Assembly (NCBI GenBank): GCA_037447655.1
Contig: JBBHKE010001501.1
Location: 206,377 to 270,376 of the forward strand
Source: Zygnema cylindricum
Taxonomy: Eukaryota; Streptophyta; Zygnematophyceae; Zygnematales; Zygnemataceae
Direction: 5' to 3'
DNA: 64,000 bases
Position 1 is the first letter of the stretch, and each line of letters starts with the position of its first letter. The position numbers were made by a program, and so were the translations under genes. This document shows positions 23,165 to 33,776 of this stretch, piece by piece. Below the pieces are notes generated by a model. It was not told the DNA's origin and did not search any database. It saw only the letters and a program-made list of their open reading frames with translations.

Positions 23165-24850
23165 ATGGCAGAGTGCACTAAACTAACCGAGCTTCGATTA
23201 AAGGAGGGGCAGACCGGTGGAACCCCGAGAGGAAAGAAAAAGGCCCTTGTGACACAAGTACATGAGGCGGAATCCGAGGACGAGGACGATGAGCTCCTAT
23301 TGGATGAGGAGTTAGAGGCGAAAAACGAGGTCGAAATTCCACGAAGGCAGAAATGTGCTTACGATGGATTGAAAGGTGAAGCATGCTAGAATATAGATTC
23401 AGGTGCCTCCATGCACATGTGTAAGGATAAGCACCTGTTCACTAAGATAAGAAAGATTCCCACCATAGAGATAGAGTACGGGGCTGGAAGGATAGTCACT
23501 ACTACTCTTGTAAGATCGGTAGATCTGAAAGTGTTATTAGAATGAAAGACATCCATAGTATCATTCTCCGATGTATTGTTTATTCCGGAGCTGAACAAAA
23601 ACCTTATCTCTACATCTGTATAAGATGATATGGGTTTTTTGCTAGCACTACGGAAAGAGTCTTTACTACTTATTTTGATTAGAATGTATATTTCATTGCT
23701 GAGAAAGGTAGCCAAGGGATGTTTAGGCTGATTTTAAGTAATGAAACAAAGAATTTTATTATACTGGTGTTGAGGCTTGGGCATGTGAATCTAGATAAGT
23801 TAAGAGAGATGAAAAAGATGGGAGTGGTGGAAGGGATTAAATTCAATGAGAGTGATAATATAAGTGATTGTAGTGGATGTGCTCAAGGTAAAGCACACAG
23901 ATTACACTTTCCCAAAACAGCCACCTATAAGGGAGAAAAAATTCTAGATTTAGTACACACACATATTGGGGGACCGGCTAAAGTGCCCTCACCAGGGGGG
24001 AAGAGATTTATGATGACTATAACTGATGATTGGTCTCTGTATTCCACGGTGTATTTTTCGTAACAAGTCAACAGCTCATGATTGTTTTAGACAATATAAA
24101 GCATGGGGCGAAAAACTTTAAGAAACTCCAATCAAGAGAGTAAGGAGTGACAATAGTGGAGAGTATACTTCTAACTAGTTTGAGGATTTTATGAGGGAAG
24201 ATGGAGTCCTACACCAAAAGACAGTTCCAAAAAATCCGGAGGACAATAGGGTAGCTGAAAGGTTTAATAGAACACTAAGTGATAGTGCTAAAAGTATGTT
24301 GTCAAATAAAAAGATAAGAAGAAGGTTTTGGGCAGAAGCAATGAACTGTGATAATTACCTCAAAAATAGAGTTTTTACTTCAGCTATAAAAGATCAAACA
24401 CCTTATGAGAGATGGACAGGCCGGAAACCAGACATATCTCACTTAAAGGTTTTCGGTAGTCAAGTATTCAGTCTAGATACAGATCGGTCCAATTGGAAGC
24501 TAGATCCTAAAGGAAAACCGGGATACTTATTAGGATATGATGAGGATGTTAAAGGATATAGAGTTTATGATCTAAAATGGGAAGATATAATATTAGTAAA
24601 ATATCTAGTAGCTATGGATGAAGGAAAGTTTGTGGATCCGTTCAAGTATACAAAGTCAGTAAAAATCAGATTTGAGTCAGAAAATTTCGATGACTTTGAG
24701 CTTCCTAACTATCCATGTTTTAGAGAAGATGACATTCTTGCAGGTACAAATCAGACCGAAAAGGACTCGGCTGCTGAAACTCCACTGACAACTCTACCCG
24801 AAGCGGAAGACGTGGTGGAAACTGATTCGGAATCAAGGGACAAGGGATAA
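23165..24850 (+). pseudogene. element F protease and integrase remnant
   Basis: The acidic linker (ESEDEDDELLLDEEL) leads to a stop exactly where the tryptophan before the protease motif is expected, followed by NIDSGASMHMCKDKHLF. Integrase pieces follow: LGHVNLDKLREMKK and CSGCAQGKAH (23719-24063), then a stop. A second piece (24191-24850) holds MREDGVLHQKTV, VAERFNRTLSDSA, RRFWAEAMNC and GYLLGYDEDVKGY. In-frame stops at several points rule out function. Its C-terminal part is nearly collinear with the frame of element B. Confidence 0.88.
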
Positions 24851-26560
24851 GCCGAGATTTTTCGAAAGAACCCACGATAACCATCTATTCCGGCCACAGA
24901 TTTTGAGGGGGGAAGGAGAAGTAGCAAAAGATTACAAGAAAAACAGGTTAATAACAAGGTAATTAAACTATCTCATCAAGATGAACCTCAAACTTTTGGA
25001 GAGGCAATGACATGTCCAGAAAGGAACCGGTGGAAGACAGCCATCAATGAGGAGATGGCCTCAATTATGGCAGCCGATACTTTGGAGCTGGTGGATTGTC
25101 CACCTAACCGAAAACCAATCGGTTGTAAGTGGGTTTTCAAATTAAAACTGAACCTAGATAACACGATTGAGCGCTACAAGGCCCGATTAGTGGCAAAGGT
25201 ATTTACACAAAAAGAGGGAGTTGACTACGAGGAAACCTTTGCCCCGGTCGTCAGATTTCCCTCCGTCCGCATACTTCTCAGTCTGGCAGCAGCGGAAAAC
25301 ATGGAGGTGCACCAAATAGACATCAAGACAGCCTTTTTGCATGGAGAATGAGAAGAGGAGATCTTCATGCGACAACCCGAAGGGTTTGTGGAGGAAGGAG
25401 AGGAGAGTAAAGTATGCCGGCTGATTAAATCTTTTTATGGTTTCAAACAGGTGCCTCGACAGTGGAATAAGAAGCTTGATGAGTTTCTTACCGGTCTGGG
25501 ATATATCCGGATCAGCTCAGATCACTCAATCTATGTTTTCGAAGATGAGGAAGGTTTTATATTTATTGCAATTTATGTTGATGATTTGCTTGTTTTAAGT
25601 AAATCAATGGAAAAAATAAATAAACTGAAAACCGATCTTAAGGGGAGATTTGAAATGAAGGATATGGGGGAAGCAAAATATATTTTGGGAATTCAAGTAG
25701 AGAGAGACCAAAAAAGAAAGATTATAAGATTGACTCAAAAGAAAGAAATAGGGAAAATGCTTGAAAAAATTCAAATGGATAAAGCTAATAGTTGTACAAC
25801 TCCAATGGAGTTTAAGAAGGGAAGTGAGGGGAGTGAGGAAGAAGGAGTCATAGTCTTAGACGAGGAATTATCTCCTGAAAAACAGAAGTTAATGCAGACT
25901 ATTCTTTACAGGCAAGTAGTGGGAAGTATAATCTATTTTATGAATTGTACCTTGTCGGATTTAGCTGCAGCTGTAGGAGTTCTAAGTATTAGTTTAAATG
26001 CTCCCACTAAGAAGGATTGGGAGGAAGCTAAGAGAGTCCTTAGATATTTAATAGGAACTTTGGATCTATGGTTGCATTTGGGTGGGGAGAATACTGACAT
26101 CGCTACTTGGAGTCATCCCAGTTATAATGATGCTCCGATGAGGAGATGTACTTCTCGATATGTATTATATGTGGGTGATGGGGCTTGTTGTTGGAGTAGC
26201 AAACCACTAAAGGTTATTGCTTAGTCCACCATGGAGGCTGAGTATATAGCCTCTTGCTTTGCTATAAATCAATTGATGTGGGTCAAGTCTTTGCTTGGTG
26301 AGCTTGGTCATCTTAAGAGTGGTGTGTAGAAAATATTTTGTGATAATCAGGCAGCAATTGCTATTTCTGCCAATCTTAAACATCAGTTTAAAGCTAAACA
26401 CATGGACATTAGACTCAACTTTAATAGAGAGAAAGTAGAAAAAAAAAAATTAGTTTAGAGTACCAACTAGATAGTGAGATGGTAGCTGATATGATGACCA
26501 AACTTGTGTCTTCCCCTAAACTAATTTTCTACAGGGAGAAGGGTGGTATGAAATTAAAGA
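24851..26560 (+). pseudogene. element F reverse transcriptase and RNase H remnant
   Basis: RT begins with WKTAINEEMASIMAADT (about 25030), runs through GCKWVFKLKLNLDNTIERY and DIKTAFLHGE, and meets a stop at 25349-25351. It resumes with EEIFMRQPEGFVEEGE (25367). The 285-codon frame contains the active site IYVDDLLVLSK, the connection NSCTTPMEFKK, YRQVVGSIIYFMNC, and RNase H up to VLYVGDGACCW, then a stop at 26222. Further RNase H (DNQAAIAIS) lies near 26345. One stop in RT and at least two in RNase H are seen. Confidence 0.88.
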
Positions 26561-26581
26561 TTGACTAGAAAATAAGGGGAG

Positions 26582-27644
26582 TGTAAAAATCGATGGTTAT
26601 TTTATTATTTTCTAGGTCTAAATTGGAATATAGAAAAGAAACCAAGGCAGTCTGCCTCTAACTTCTCTCTCCAAACTCCCACACTTGTTGCAGTCAAAGA
26701 GAAGTTGGAGAGGAAGCTAGAGCCATGGCTACCTAGGCTATTTAGAGGTTTATGGTAAATAGATTAGTTGTTATGCAAATAGGAGTTTATTTACTAAAAG
26801 GAATATGTCAAAATCACGAATTGATCCTGGTACCTGCCGATCAGCAGAACGTCGGTATGGGGTAGCGTTAACCGTTAAGTCTAGACGTCACGATACATAC
26901 TACAGGGTTTGATATTTATTTAAATGCTCACACGTAGGGATATTCATTTAGCGACGGATGTTTACGGTGACATAGATCCAGTTATGTAAACGTACGGAAT
27001 TCGGTATGGATATAGAACGAGAACCGCGCAATTTGTTTCTTTTACGAAACAAATACCGCACAAACATTTATGACGGCTACGATTGAAATTAGCATTCAAT
27101 CGGACGGCCGGAAAAAAACCGAGATCGCGGAAGAGATTCTCGCCGGTTTATGGTCATCGCCACATCGGATGACACGTGGCACGATTACGTTGGATCGCGA
27201 CATCTCGGGGATTACGGGACCCAATCCGGATATGGCACCTGTCGACATTTAGGCCATGTCGTACAAAATCTGTACATAAAGTACACCGGCAGCTGTACTT
27301 TTGTGTACGGCACTGAAATATGATTAGTGACGTACACCAATAGATAGAGTTTGAGAGAGAGATAGGACTTAGAAAAATTGGTAGATAGGACCCTCTCTCC
27401 TAGAGAGCTTCTGTACAAAAGGTCAACTTTGACCCTCCTTAACTTACTGCTCATGGGAGCAAATTCATAGATTCTTTTTGCTATCGACTCAGAGGAGTCT
27501 TGCCTTCATAAGGGTGAAAATAATCAAAGTTTTTGTCTGTAAGGGTGGCAGTTATTATTTTTTTAACACAAAGGGGTCAGGGTTATCCTAGAGGCTTCCT
27601 GCAAGCTGTCTTTTTTGAGGACCTATGGAGGTCTCAGAGTTTCA
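26582..27644 (+). repeat. 3' LTR of element F
   Basis: 1,063 bp from TGTAAAAATCGATGG to GAGTTTCA, preceded by the purine tract and followed by GAGGT. It keeps the stem-loop (about 26654-26722) and the antisense tRNA-like module (about 26821-26885). Confidence 0.93.
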
Positions 27645-28057
27645 GAGGTATACTTTTGGGTATGTTTTGTGTGTTGAGAATGGGGCTTGCTGTTGGAGCA
27701 AAAAGCAACAAAAGGTGATTGTTTTGTCCACAATGGAGGCTGATTATATTGCCTTTTTTTCGGCGGTGAAAGAATTAATGTGGGTGAAATCTTTGCTTCA
27801 AGAACAAAGATATATGAAGAATGGAGTGCAAAAGATACTTTGTGATAATCAAGTTGCGATTGCATTTGCAATAAATCCTAAGCATCATTTGAGCAATGTT
27901 AGAGAGAAGGTTGAGAATAAAATAATTAGTTTGAAATATAGACCAGATTGAGAAATGGTAGCAGATATGATGACTAAGCCGGTTCCTTCTCCCAAATTGG
28001 TATTCTGTAGGGAGAAGTGTGGACTAAAGCAAAAGATAGACTATAAAATAAGGGTAG
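27645..28057 (+). pseudogene. element D RNase H fragment 2
   Basis: Starts with RYTFGYVLCVENGACCWS, the direct continuation of the fragment left of element F. It runs through LSTMEADYIAFFSAVKELM and LCDNQVAIAFAINPKHH to YRPD, then a stop at 27949, with a further piece VADMMTKPVPSPKLVF (27955 on). It ends at a purine tract (AAAATAAGGGTAG) just before D's LTR. Confidence 0.88.
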
Positions 28058-29081
28058 TATTGAAAAAGATGTTTTATATATCTAATTCATTTGCTTATGG
28101 TCTTGTTCTTGTCCTCATAGTTGTCGTAATCACTAAGGCTGCCTCTAGTAGACAAGGAGACAGACAGATGGAGCGGTGACATGGCTCTTGCAAAAGTTAG
28201 ATGACAGGATCAGGGTTTGATCCTGCGACCTCACGGATAGATGTCGTACGGCGTAGCAGTTCGTCTTAATCGTTAGCTTATGAAGGTCGTTAAAACATAT
28301 AGAGTACGATAAATATTTAAACATTACGCAACAACAAATTTCATTTAACAGTTTACGAGACAAATTTAACATGGAAAATTGTTGGTCCGCACGAAATCCG
28401 GATCGCACGAAATGTACAAAACGACATTTAATTTTGATAGACGAAATCAAATATTCGGATCGAATCGAACGGCTAACAAAAGAGCATGTATATTAGAGTG
28501 GACTTTTGGCGGTTTGCGGAGCAAATATCGGCGGATGACACATGGCAAGTTATGATTTGTCCGCGGATATGACTTTTGGCGGTTTGCGGAGCAAATATCG
28601 GCGGATGACACATGGCAAGTTATGATTTGTCCGCGGATATTACGGGTGGAGCAACTACGGCTTAGGAACTGACACGCGTCAGCGGAACGACCATGCCATA
28701 CTATGGTCGTACAAAAAGTACATCGGTACATGTACTTTCTGGTGCCATACAATGTTTTGATTGGCTAGAATACGCTAGTAGTAAGCTCACAAAGGTAGCT
28801 TAGGACTAAGAAAAATTTAGGTTTCCGCCTCTCTCCTAGATTGCATCTGTATTTATATGCCAACTTTTGTTAGTCGTTACTTGATGCTCAGGTGAGCAAT
28901 TTCAGTGATTCTTTTTGTTGCGGACTCAAGGGAGTCCAGGCTACACAAAGATGTATTCAGTCAAATGTTTTGCATAACAAGGTGGCATTTAATCATTGTC
29001 AAAGTAAAAAGTACAAATTTTATCCTAGCGGCTTCATATAAGGTGGACGTTCTGTGTACCAATGGTGGTCACAGAATTACA
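28058..29081 (+). repeat. 3' LTR of element D
   Basis: Begins TATTGAAAAAGATG (first TG changed to TA) after the purine tract and ends near 29081 at CACAGAATTACA, which aligns with the end of the C-family LTRs. It carries a degenerate form of the stem-loop (about 28115-28140), the antisense tRNA-like module (about 28203-28290), the GACTCAAGGGAGTC repeat (about 28924-28937) and an exact 70-bp tandem duplication (28501-28640). Confidence 0.75.
28501..28640 (+). repeat. exact 70-bp tandem duplication inside the D LTR
   Basis: Two identical 70-base units, 28501-28570 and 28571-28640, each starting GACTTTTGGCGG and ending CCGCGGATAT. Perfect identity inside an otherwise decayed LTR means the duplication is much younger than the element, or reflects an assembly error at a short repeat. 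Confidence 0.95.
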
Positions 29082-29893
29082 ACAATGTGGAGCTTAACAG
29101 TGACAATTCGCAAGCCACAGTCATCGAGATCTTCACTACTTATAGCACCGTAAATGTACAAATAGGGATATCAGAAAGTGGTAATGATATCCAAATTAAT
29201 CAGGTATGCAGCACATTGGATCACGTGGAGCTTGATTTGTTGGTTCACAGTTGTAGTTTTTTAATGCATATTGCCAAGCTCCCACTAAGGATTGCTTATG
29301 CAACATGTAGTTAATCTTGTGGTCCATTGAACATGCTTCGAGACGTCACGTGCAATCGGAAACATGACTCTAGTCTTTCATAAATGACTTGCGGGGCTAT
29401 CTGTTATGTTGCACATCGTAGCCAGTTTTTTCATCAAACAGATGTTATTCTTCAATGTGCATTGCCAAGTTGTCGCTACAATGTGCCGATGCGATGCGTC
29501 TAAGTTTTGTCTGTTGTAGAAAACACGCGATGTGATGAATATGCCGTAACATGAGGCCGGTATATCGTAGAAAAAATAGAGGAAACACTTTTAACAGACA
29601 CAGTTTTTGCTCCACGCAAGAGTACAAATGCGTACTGGATTTTTTCAAGCTTGGTACAGGCTAACAACATAAAACATTGTCTACTTTTCTTAACATATCT
29701 CCGGACTAGCGAATAACAAAGGGACAAGTGCATTTGAGACATAGGAATAAAAGTAGCCAACGTAGCTATGCCTTACCCTGGCCCCATTAATGAGATCAAA
29801 GTAGAACAATAGGACATTGGATCAAACGAGAGGAAACCCCTTATTTTGTTAAGACTAAAAAGATACCCATACTTAAAATAATATATGGCATTA
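29082..29893. other. no gene seen between element D and the first duplicated block
   Basis: About 800 bases of mixed composition without recognisable coding, repeat or RNA features. Open frames here (for example 29500-29760 minus) are short and without family resemblance. Confidence 0.5.
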
Positions 29894-30105
29894 TGACACA
29901 AAGACTTGGTCAAAATTCAGTCGAATTAGGGATCCCCACACTAAAAAGAAAATTACATAAGTCCGCACAAATTTTTCCCACAGAAGGCACAGTAAGACCT
30001 ACCCAACAGCCGACAATCGGATATGCGACAATAGTGAAACAATGTGCTAAAGTCCAGCTGAAAATTTGGACAAGATTGGCCTTTTTTCGTAATGCTCGAC
30101 AGCTA

Positions 30106-30659
30106 CACCGTGAATTGTTATTAGACTATAGAAATTATTAGTGTTTATGATTAATTAGTGTCATTAATGCTAATTTGTGCATCAATACCATTTTCAAAAA
30201 AATGCTTAATTGTAATTTCTCTATAACGCTGATTTTGGTACACGAGATCTGCCGTCATTACATATATAGTAAAATAGGTAAAAGTACAAAATATGTCAAT
30301 TTGTACCATGTCACGTCCTTTTATTGTAATTAATCCATAATTATTAGTTGGGTTTTCGAACGCATTTGTCGCAAACTGGACTCCACGTTTATTCTAAGCG
30401 CAGTTTTGTAAGCAACAGACATAAGTTAGCTACAATTTCCGTATGATTTTCGGTAACGAAGTAACGTGTTTTACGAAAAAACTCCTTTTGTACACCACAC
30501 TATTCATGAACTAAGTACGGTAATACCATTGACGCTAATTTATAAGAACCGTAATTAAATTCACGGAAAAATTAGATTCATTCACCGTATTTTGGGGATC
30601 AATGTCAAAAATTTGGGGTACCGGTATAGAGTACACAAGGCTATTAACGATTCACGGTT
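30106..30659. mobile_element. TA-flanked MITE, copy 1
   Basis: Left end CACCGTGAATTGTTATTAG follows a TA; right end ATTAACGATTCACGGTT precedes a TA. 554 bp. Internal blocks such as TACACCACACTATT recur in the other copies. The last terminal base is changed (GGTT instead of GGTG). No coding capacity. Confidence 0.8.
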
Positions 30660-30880
30660 TAGGGTCTAAAAATTCCGTTGAAATTTTTTGCATATAAAGC
30701 ACTTTGAAACCTAAGCAACGAGCCATCATGAGCCACGATGCTACAAGCAACGGCCGAGATTCAATTAACCGAATGCAACCTTTTTCCACTCAATAATGAG
30801 GCAAATCTAACTAAGTTAACGAAGTCAAATGTATTTTTCATTTTTTTGGGTTTAGAAGAGGCCCTTAAACTACAGTAGAA

Positions 30881-30968
30881 GATTTCATTAAATGATGTTT
30901 CCTTGAAAATGGAGGAAAATGAAAGATTTCATTAAATGATGTTTCCTTGAAAATGGAGGAAAATGAAC
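30881..30968 (+). repeat. 44-bp tandem duplication in block copy 1
   Basis: GATTTCATTAAATGATG... occurs twice in tandem at 30881 and 30925, almost without difference. The second block copy has the unit only once (about 35398), so the event followed the block duplication. Confidence 0.95.
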
Positions 30969-32138
30969 GAACTATAGCTTTTGCAAAAAGGCCAGAAAAG
31001 TGGTCTTTTTAAATTTGACGGTTAATTAACAATTAATTAATTATGACGATTTAACGTTTTGATTTTGAGTTGTTCGGTTCAGCAAAATCCAACGATTTGG
31101 TTTGGTTGGGAATTTCCAAACCGAGTCCTCAACCGTTTAGTTCAGTTCAGACGAGAATAAGCCGAACATTCGTGCGTTCGTTCAAACCGGGTTCGGCTTG
31201 ATCTTGGCGTAAAGACAATTCGGAAACCGCCTCGACCGAACCAAGCAGTTAAAATCCGAAAAGCCAAATTTATCAAATCGAACTGTGAAATATCCGATCT
31301 TGTTCGTTCGGTTTGGTCTACTCCAAGCTGGGCCGATCGCTAATAACTCGAATAGCGATAGGCGGTGTTCTGTACGGCACAATACTTACCTGTACTTTGT
31401 ACAACATTTTTTCTTATACTGTACTGTAGCTTCTGTCAGTTGTTTACCATTTACGAGAAATGCACCCCGACATTCCGTCAACATCTGAAGCCCATAAAGT
31501 TGGATTTAAGACGTTTTTCACATCGACGTCTGGTTGAAGTGGACATGGTGGATCACATGGTACAATGCTTCGCTACTTATCCATGTATGGTCGTTCACCT
31601 TTAAACTTTGAATTGCTTTTTATATGCGGTGCTGGAAGTACTACCATTCATGCTGATATTCCTCTTGCAAGGCTCTACGAATTGGAAACTTTTACTTTTT
31701 TGAGGGGAGAAATGAAGATCAAGACTCTTTTGTAGGAAAATTCCCATGCAGCACATCGTTCTGGCACAGCAGACGGGAAAAAATGGCTGGTAGCTCACCA
31801 AAACGTGTCCGGAAGATTCGTATCCTCTTTTCGTTAAATGATGGAGCTTTGCAGTTTTGATCATTAACTTAATTGTATTAGAAACATTTGTTTCAGTTGT
31901 ATTATTGAAATCATGCTATTGTTTTGAAACTGAAGGGACCTTAGTGCAAGGATTGGGAAAATTTTACCGTTGTTGTATTCTTCTCATGTTTTTTTTTGAC
32001 TGAATGACAACAATACTGTTTACCAGTGTTCGTTTCATAGCACTTGTCGAAATTGTCACTGTTATTACATTGAGGCATTGACTAACACAAGGTAGTTTCC
32101 ACGCTCATTCGATTTATGATCATTTTTTCAATGTTGTA

Positions 32139-32315
32139 GCTGAAGAGGATGAAGATGTTGCTGATGCCCTTGACCAGATCGCAGACGAGTTGGGTGTATT
32201 TGCTTCTAATGTCAATTGTGCAAAGTTTGGGAAGCTCAAAAGTGGATTTTTCATTACTGGAGGGGAGGACCATAATGTTCATATATGGAATTTAGCAGAG
32301 GAAGAGCCTTTAAAG
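32139..32315 (+). pseudogene. dead copy of the first KTN80 coding exon
   Basis: The stretch encodes DELGVFASNVNCAKFGK, then GFFITGGEDHNVHIW and a donor-like GGTATGG, as in the functional exon at 36713-36850. The ATG used there is ATC here, and no further KTN80 exons follow before the assembly gap and the CUL3 exons. I see it as a relic of the block duplication. Confidence 0.8.
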
Positions 32316-32612
32316 GTATGGCTGGAAAGTTCCAGTGCTGGGAAATCCATCTGCTTCATGTTCATTCCTGTGTGCGTCATGAAAATTAGACAGATTGAAG
32401 CGAAAGGACTCCTTATCCATTCACGAAAGCTGTAAGATGACTTCGGACGCCTCCATTGGTGGCATCCCTTAGACAATTTTTTTATTTCTTTCCTGGAACA
32501 CTTAGCTTGGCAATTTCCGAGAAGGAGACGATTTAAGGTATATACTTGTAATACCAGGAGGGGAGGTCATTACTTTTTAGGTGAAAACTCGAAGGGTTTG
32601 AAACGTGTTAAC

Positions 32613-32622
32613 NNNNNNNNNN
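32613..32622. other. assembly gap (10 N)
   Basis: Ten N bases mark a scaffold join of unknown true size. It lies between the first duplicated block and the CUL3 3' exons. The missing CUL3 exons may be in the gap, or the order of blocks may be wrong. Confidence 0.99.
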
Positions 32623-32716
32623 GGGGTGTTTTCTTTTCAAGTTCTGGGTGATTGGACTACTATAACAACACCAGGTCGTGAGAGGAACTGAAGTACTAGG
32701 CGTGTAGACTAGGCAG

Positions 32717-33776
32717 AAAGTTGAAGAGGATCGTAAGCCACAGATTGAGGCTGCAATTGTGCGGATCATGAAGTCAAGGAGAGTGCTGGACCACAACAAT
32801 ATCATCAGGTTAGTGGGTCTTGAACTTTTCTTTTGTGGGGGGGAAGAAGGAACAAGTTATGTATAGCAAGGTCATAAAACATCTCTGTGAATTTCCGCAT
32901 GGTTTGCGTCTAATGCTAGATGCTTGCAATTATTTGCCGGTTAAAGGGCGGTTTACTCAAATCATGGTCCTGCTATTTTGAGTAAATTTTGTTATGTATG
33001 TAAAAGCTGGCTTTATTCTTGTAATGCATGCGCGGCAAAATGACCCTGGTAAGGTCTGAAATATTTTCAAATTTAGAACTCAAGCAAAGTCCTTGGTTTG
33101 CATCTGTTTATTATGTCATCCGCCTTCTTTATTTCTTTCCCTTTTGCTACCATATTGTTCGTTTTTATGAAGGTCTGTTACGTACTGTAGGAGTAAAGGA
33201 AGGACTTCAAACAAAGCCAGGTAGACAGGAAGTTTGCCAGAGCAGCATTGCCAGCATATCTGAATATTTTTCTGAACATTACAGACGATAATGAGTGTCA
33301 GTTGTGAAGGGTTTCCTTGATTGACGAAGCTTCAAACCTGGGGCTGCATGGGACACAATCGCTTGGATTGGTAACCACGCAAGGGCTTTTGTGTATGCAA
33401 AACAAATTGAGTCTAGGCGGCAATTTCAGGTGTTTGACCCCTGTTGGCACACTAATCCATATAGTATGATTAAAGTGTCATTTATGTGCTGATGTAGCCA
33501 GCATGTAATGTGACTCTCCCAGAATACGTCCATGAGCCTGCAAACTTTCAATATTGTGTTTTAGCATTCTCGTATTTTTCTAATTATTGCAAGGGAGTGT
33601 CTGACATCTTTGTTTTCTTGTGTCCTCCACTCACCTACAGTGAGGTGACAAAGCAGTTGCAAGTCCGATTCTTGCCAAACCCAGCCATCATCAAGAAGCG
33701 CATAGAGAGTCTCATCGAGCGCGAATTCTTGGAGCGCGACAAGACAGATAGGAAACTTTACAGGTACCTTGCATAA
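32717..33776 (+). CDS. CUL3: cullin-3 C-terminal end (two last exons, partial gene)
   Basis: Cullin-3 is the scaffold of ubiquitin ligases that use BTB proteins as substrate adaptors; its C-terminus binds RBX1 and carries the NEDD8 site. Two exons are visible: 32717-32808 (after GGCAG, ending before GTTAGT) and 33641-33776 (after CTACAG, ending in TAA), phases 2 and 0 as required. Together they give 76 codons: [19 protein letters not shown], then the winged-helix end with [30 protein letters not shown] and final LYRYLA. The lysine in VRIMK is the conserved neddylation site. The EDRKPQ and REFLERDK words fit CUL3 rather than CUL1 or CUL4. The rest is absent, with an assembly gap 95 bases upstream, so it may be a true gene cut by the gap or a fragment. 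Confidence 0.9.

Larger units (their letters stand above)
21190..27644 (+). mobile_element. full-length Ty1/copia element F, inserted in element D
   Basis: F is 6,455 bp, with LTRs 21190-22254 and 26582-27644, TG...CA ends, target duplication GAGGT (21185-21189 and 27645-27649), primer-binding site GGTTATGGGCCCACC at 22255, and purine tract AAAATAAGGGGAG before the 3' LTR. Internal order is gag, protease, integrase, RT, RNase H. It is closely related to element B. The two LTRs differ by scattered substitutions, by eye roughly one in ten to fifteen bases in the first 300, so it is old. Many stops make it non-autonomous. Confidence 0.95.
19124..29081 (+). mobile_element. Ty1/copia element D, 5'-truncated, host of several insertions
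   Basis: D is the oldest layer of the nest. Its RT lies at 19124-20079, a piece of RNase H at 21065-21189, the rest of RNase H at 27645-28057, and its 3' LTR at 28058-29081. The parts join in register when the solo LTR (TSD CCTAG) and element F (TSD GAGGT) are removed. Its left part is missing: RT starts at the edge of element C, and no plus-strand gag or integrase is seen left of C. Stops and frame changes are frequent. Confidence 0.85.
29894..32511 (+). repeat. duplicated block, copy 1 (KTN80 5' region)
   Basis: This 2.6-kb block aligns with 35106-37047. Both begin TGACACA-AGACTTGGTC, contain a GTTCGG-rich stretch (31066-31345 here), a GTAC-rich stretch (about 31368-31430) and a copy of the first KTN80 coding exon, and end at CTTAGCTTGGC. 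Copy 1 has an extra segment of about 685 bp (30067-30751) that contains a MITE, and a 44-bp tandem duplication (30881-30968) that copy 2 lacks. Substitutions and small indels are scattered throughout, so these are not identical assembly duplicates. Confidence 0.9.

Noticed and set aside
10114-28290. Possible true tRNA genes at the B-box-like sites in LTRs
   Set aside because: T-arm-like parts are present, but no acceptor stem or anticodon arm can be paired; they are reported only as tRNA-like modules.
28501-28640. CRISPR-like repeat
   Set aside because: Only two adjacent units without spacers, inside an LTR of a eukaryotic retroelement.
31066-31345. GTTCGG-rich stretch as a hAT-like terminal region
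   Set aside because: Words such as GGTTCGG are typical of some plant hAT ends, but I could not find paired ends or a target duplication in either block copy.
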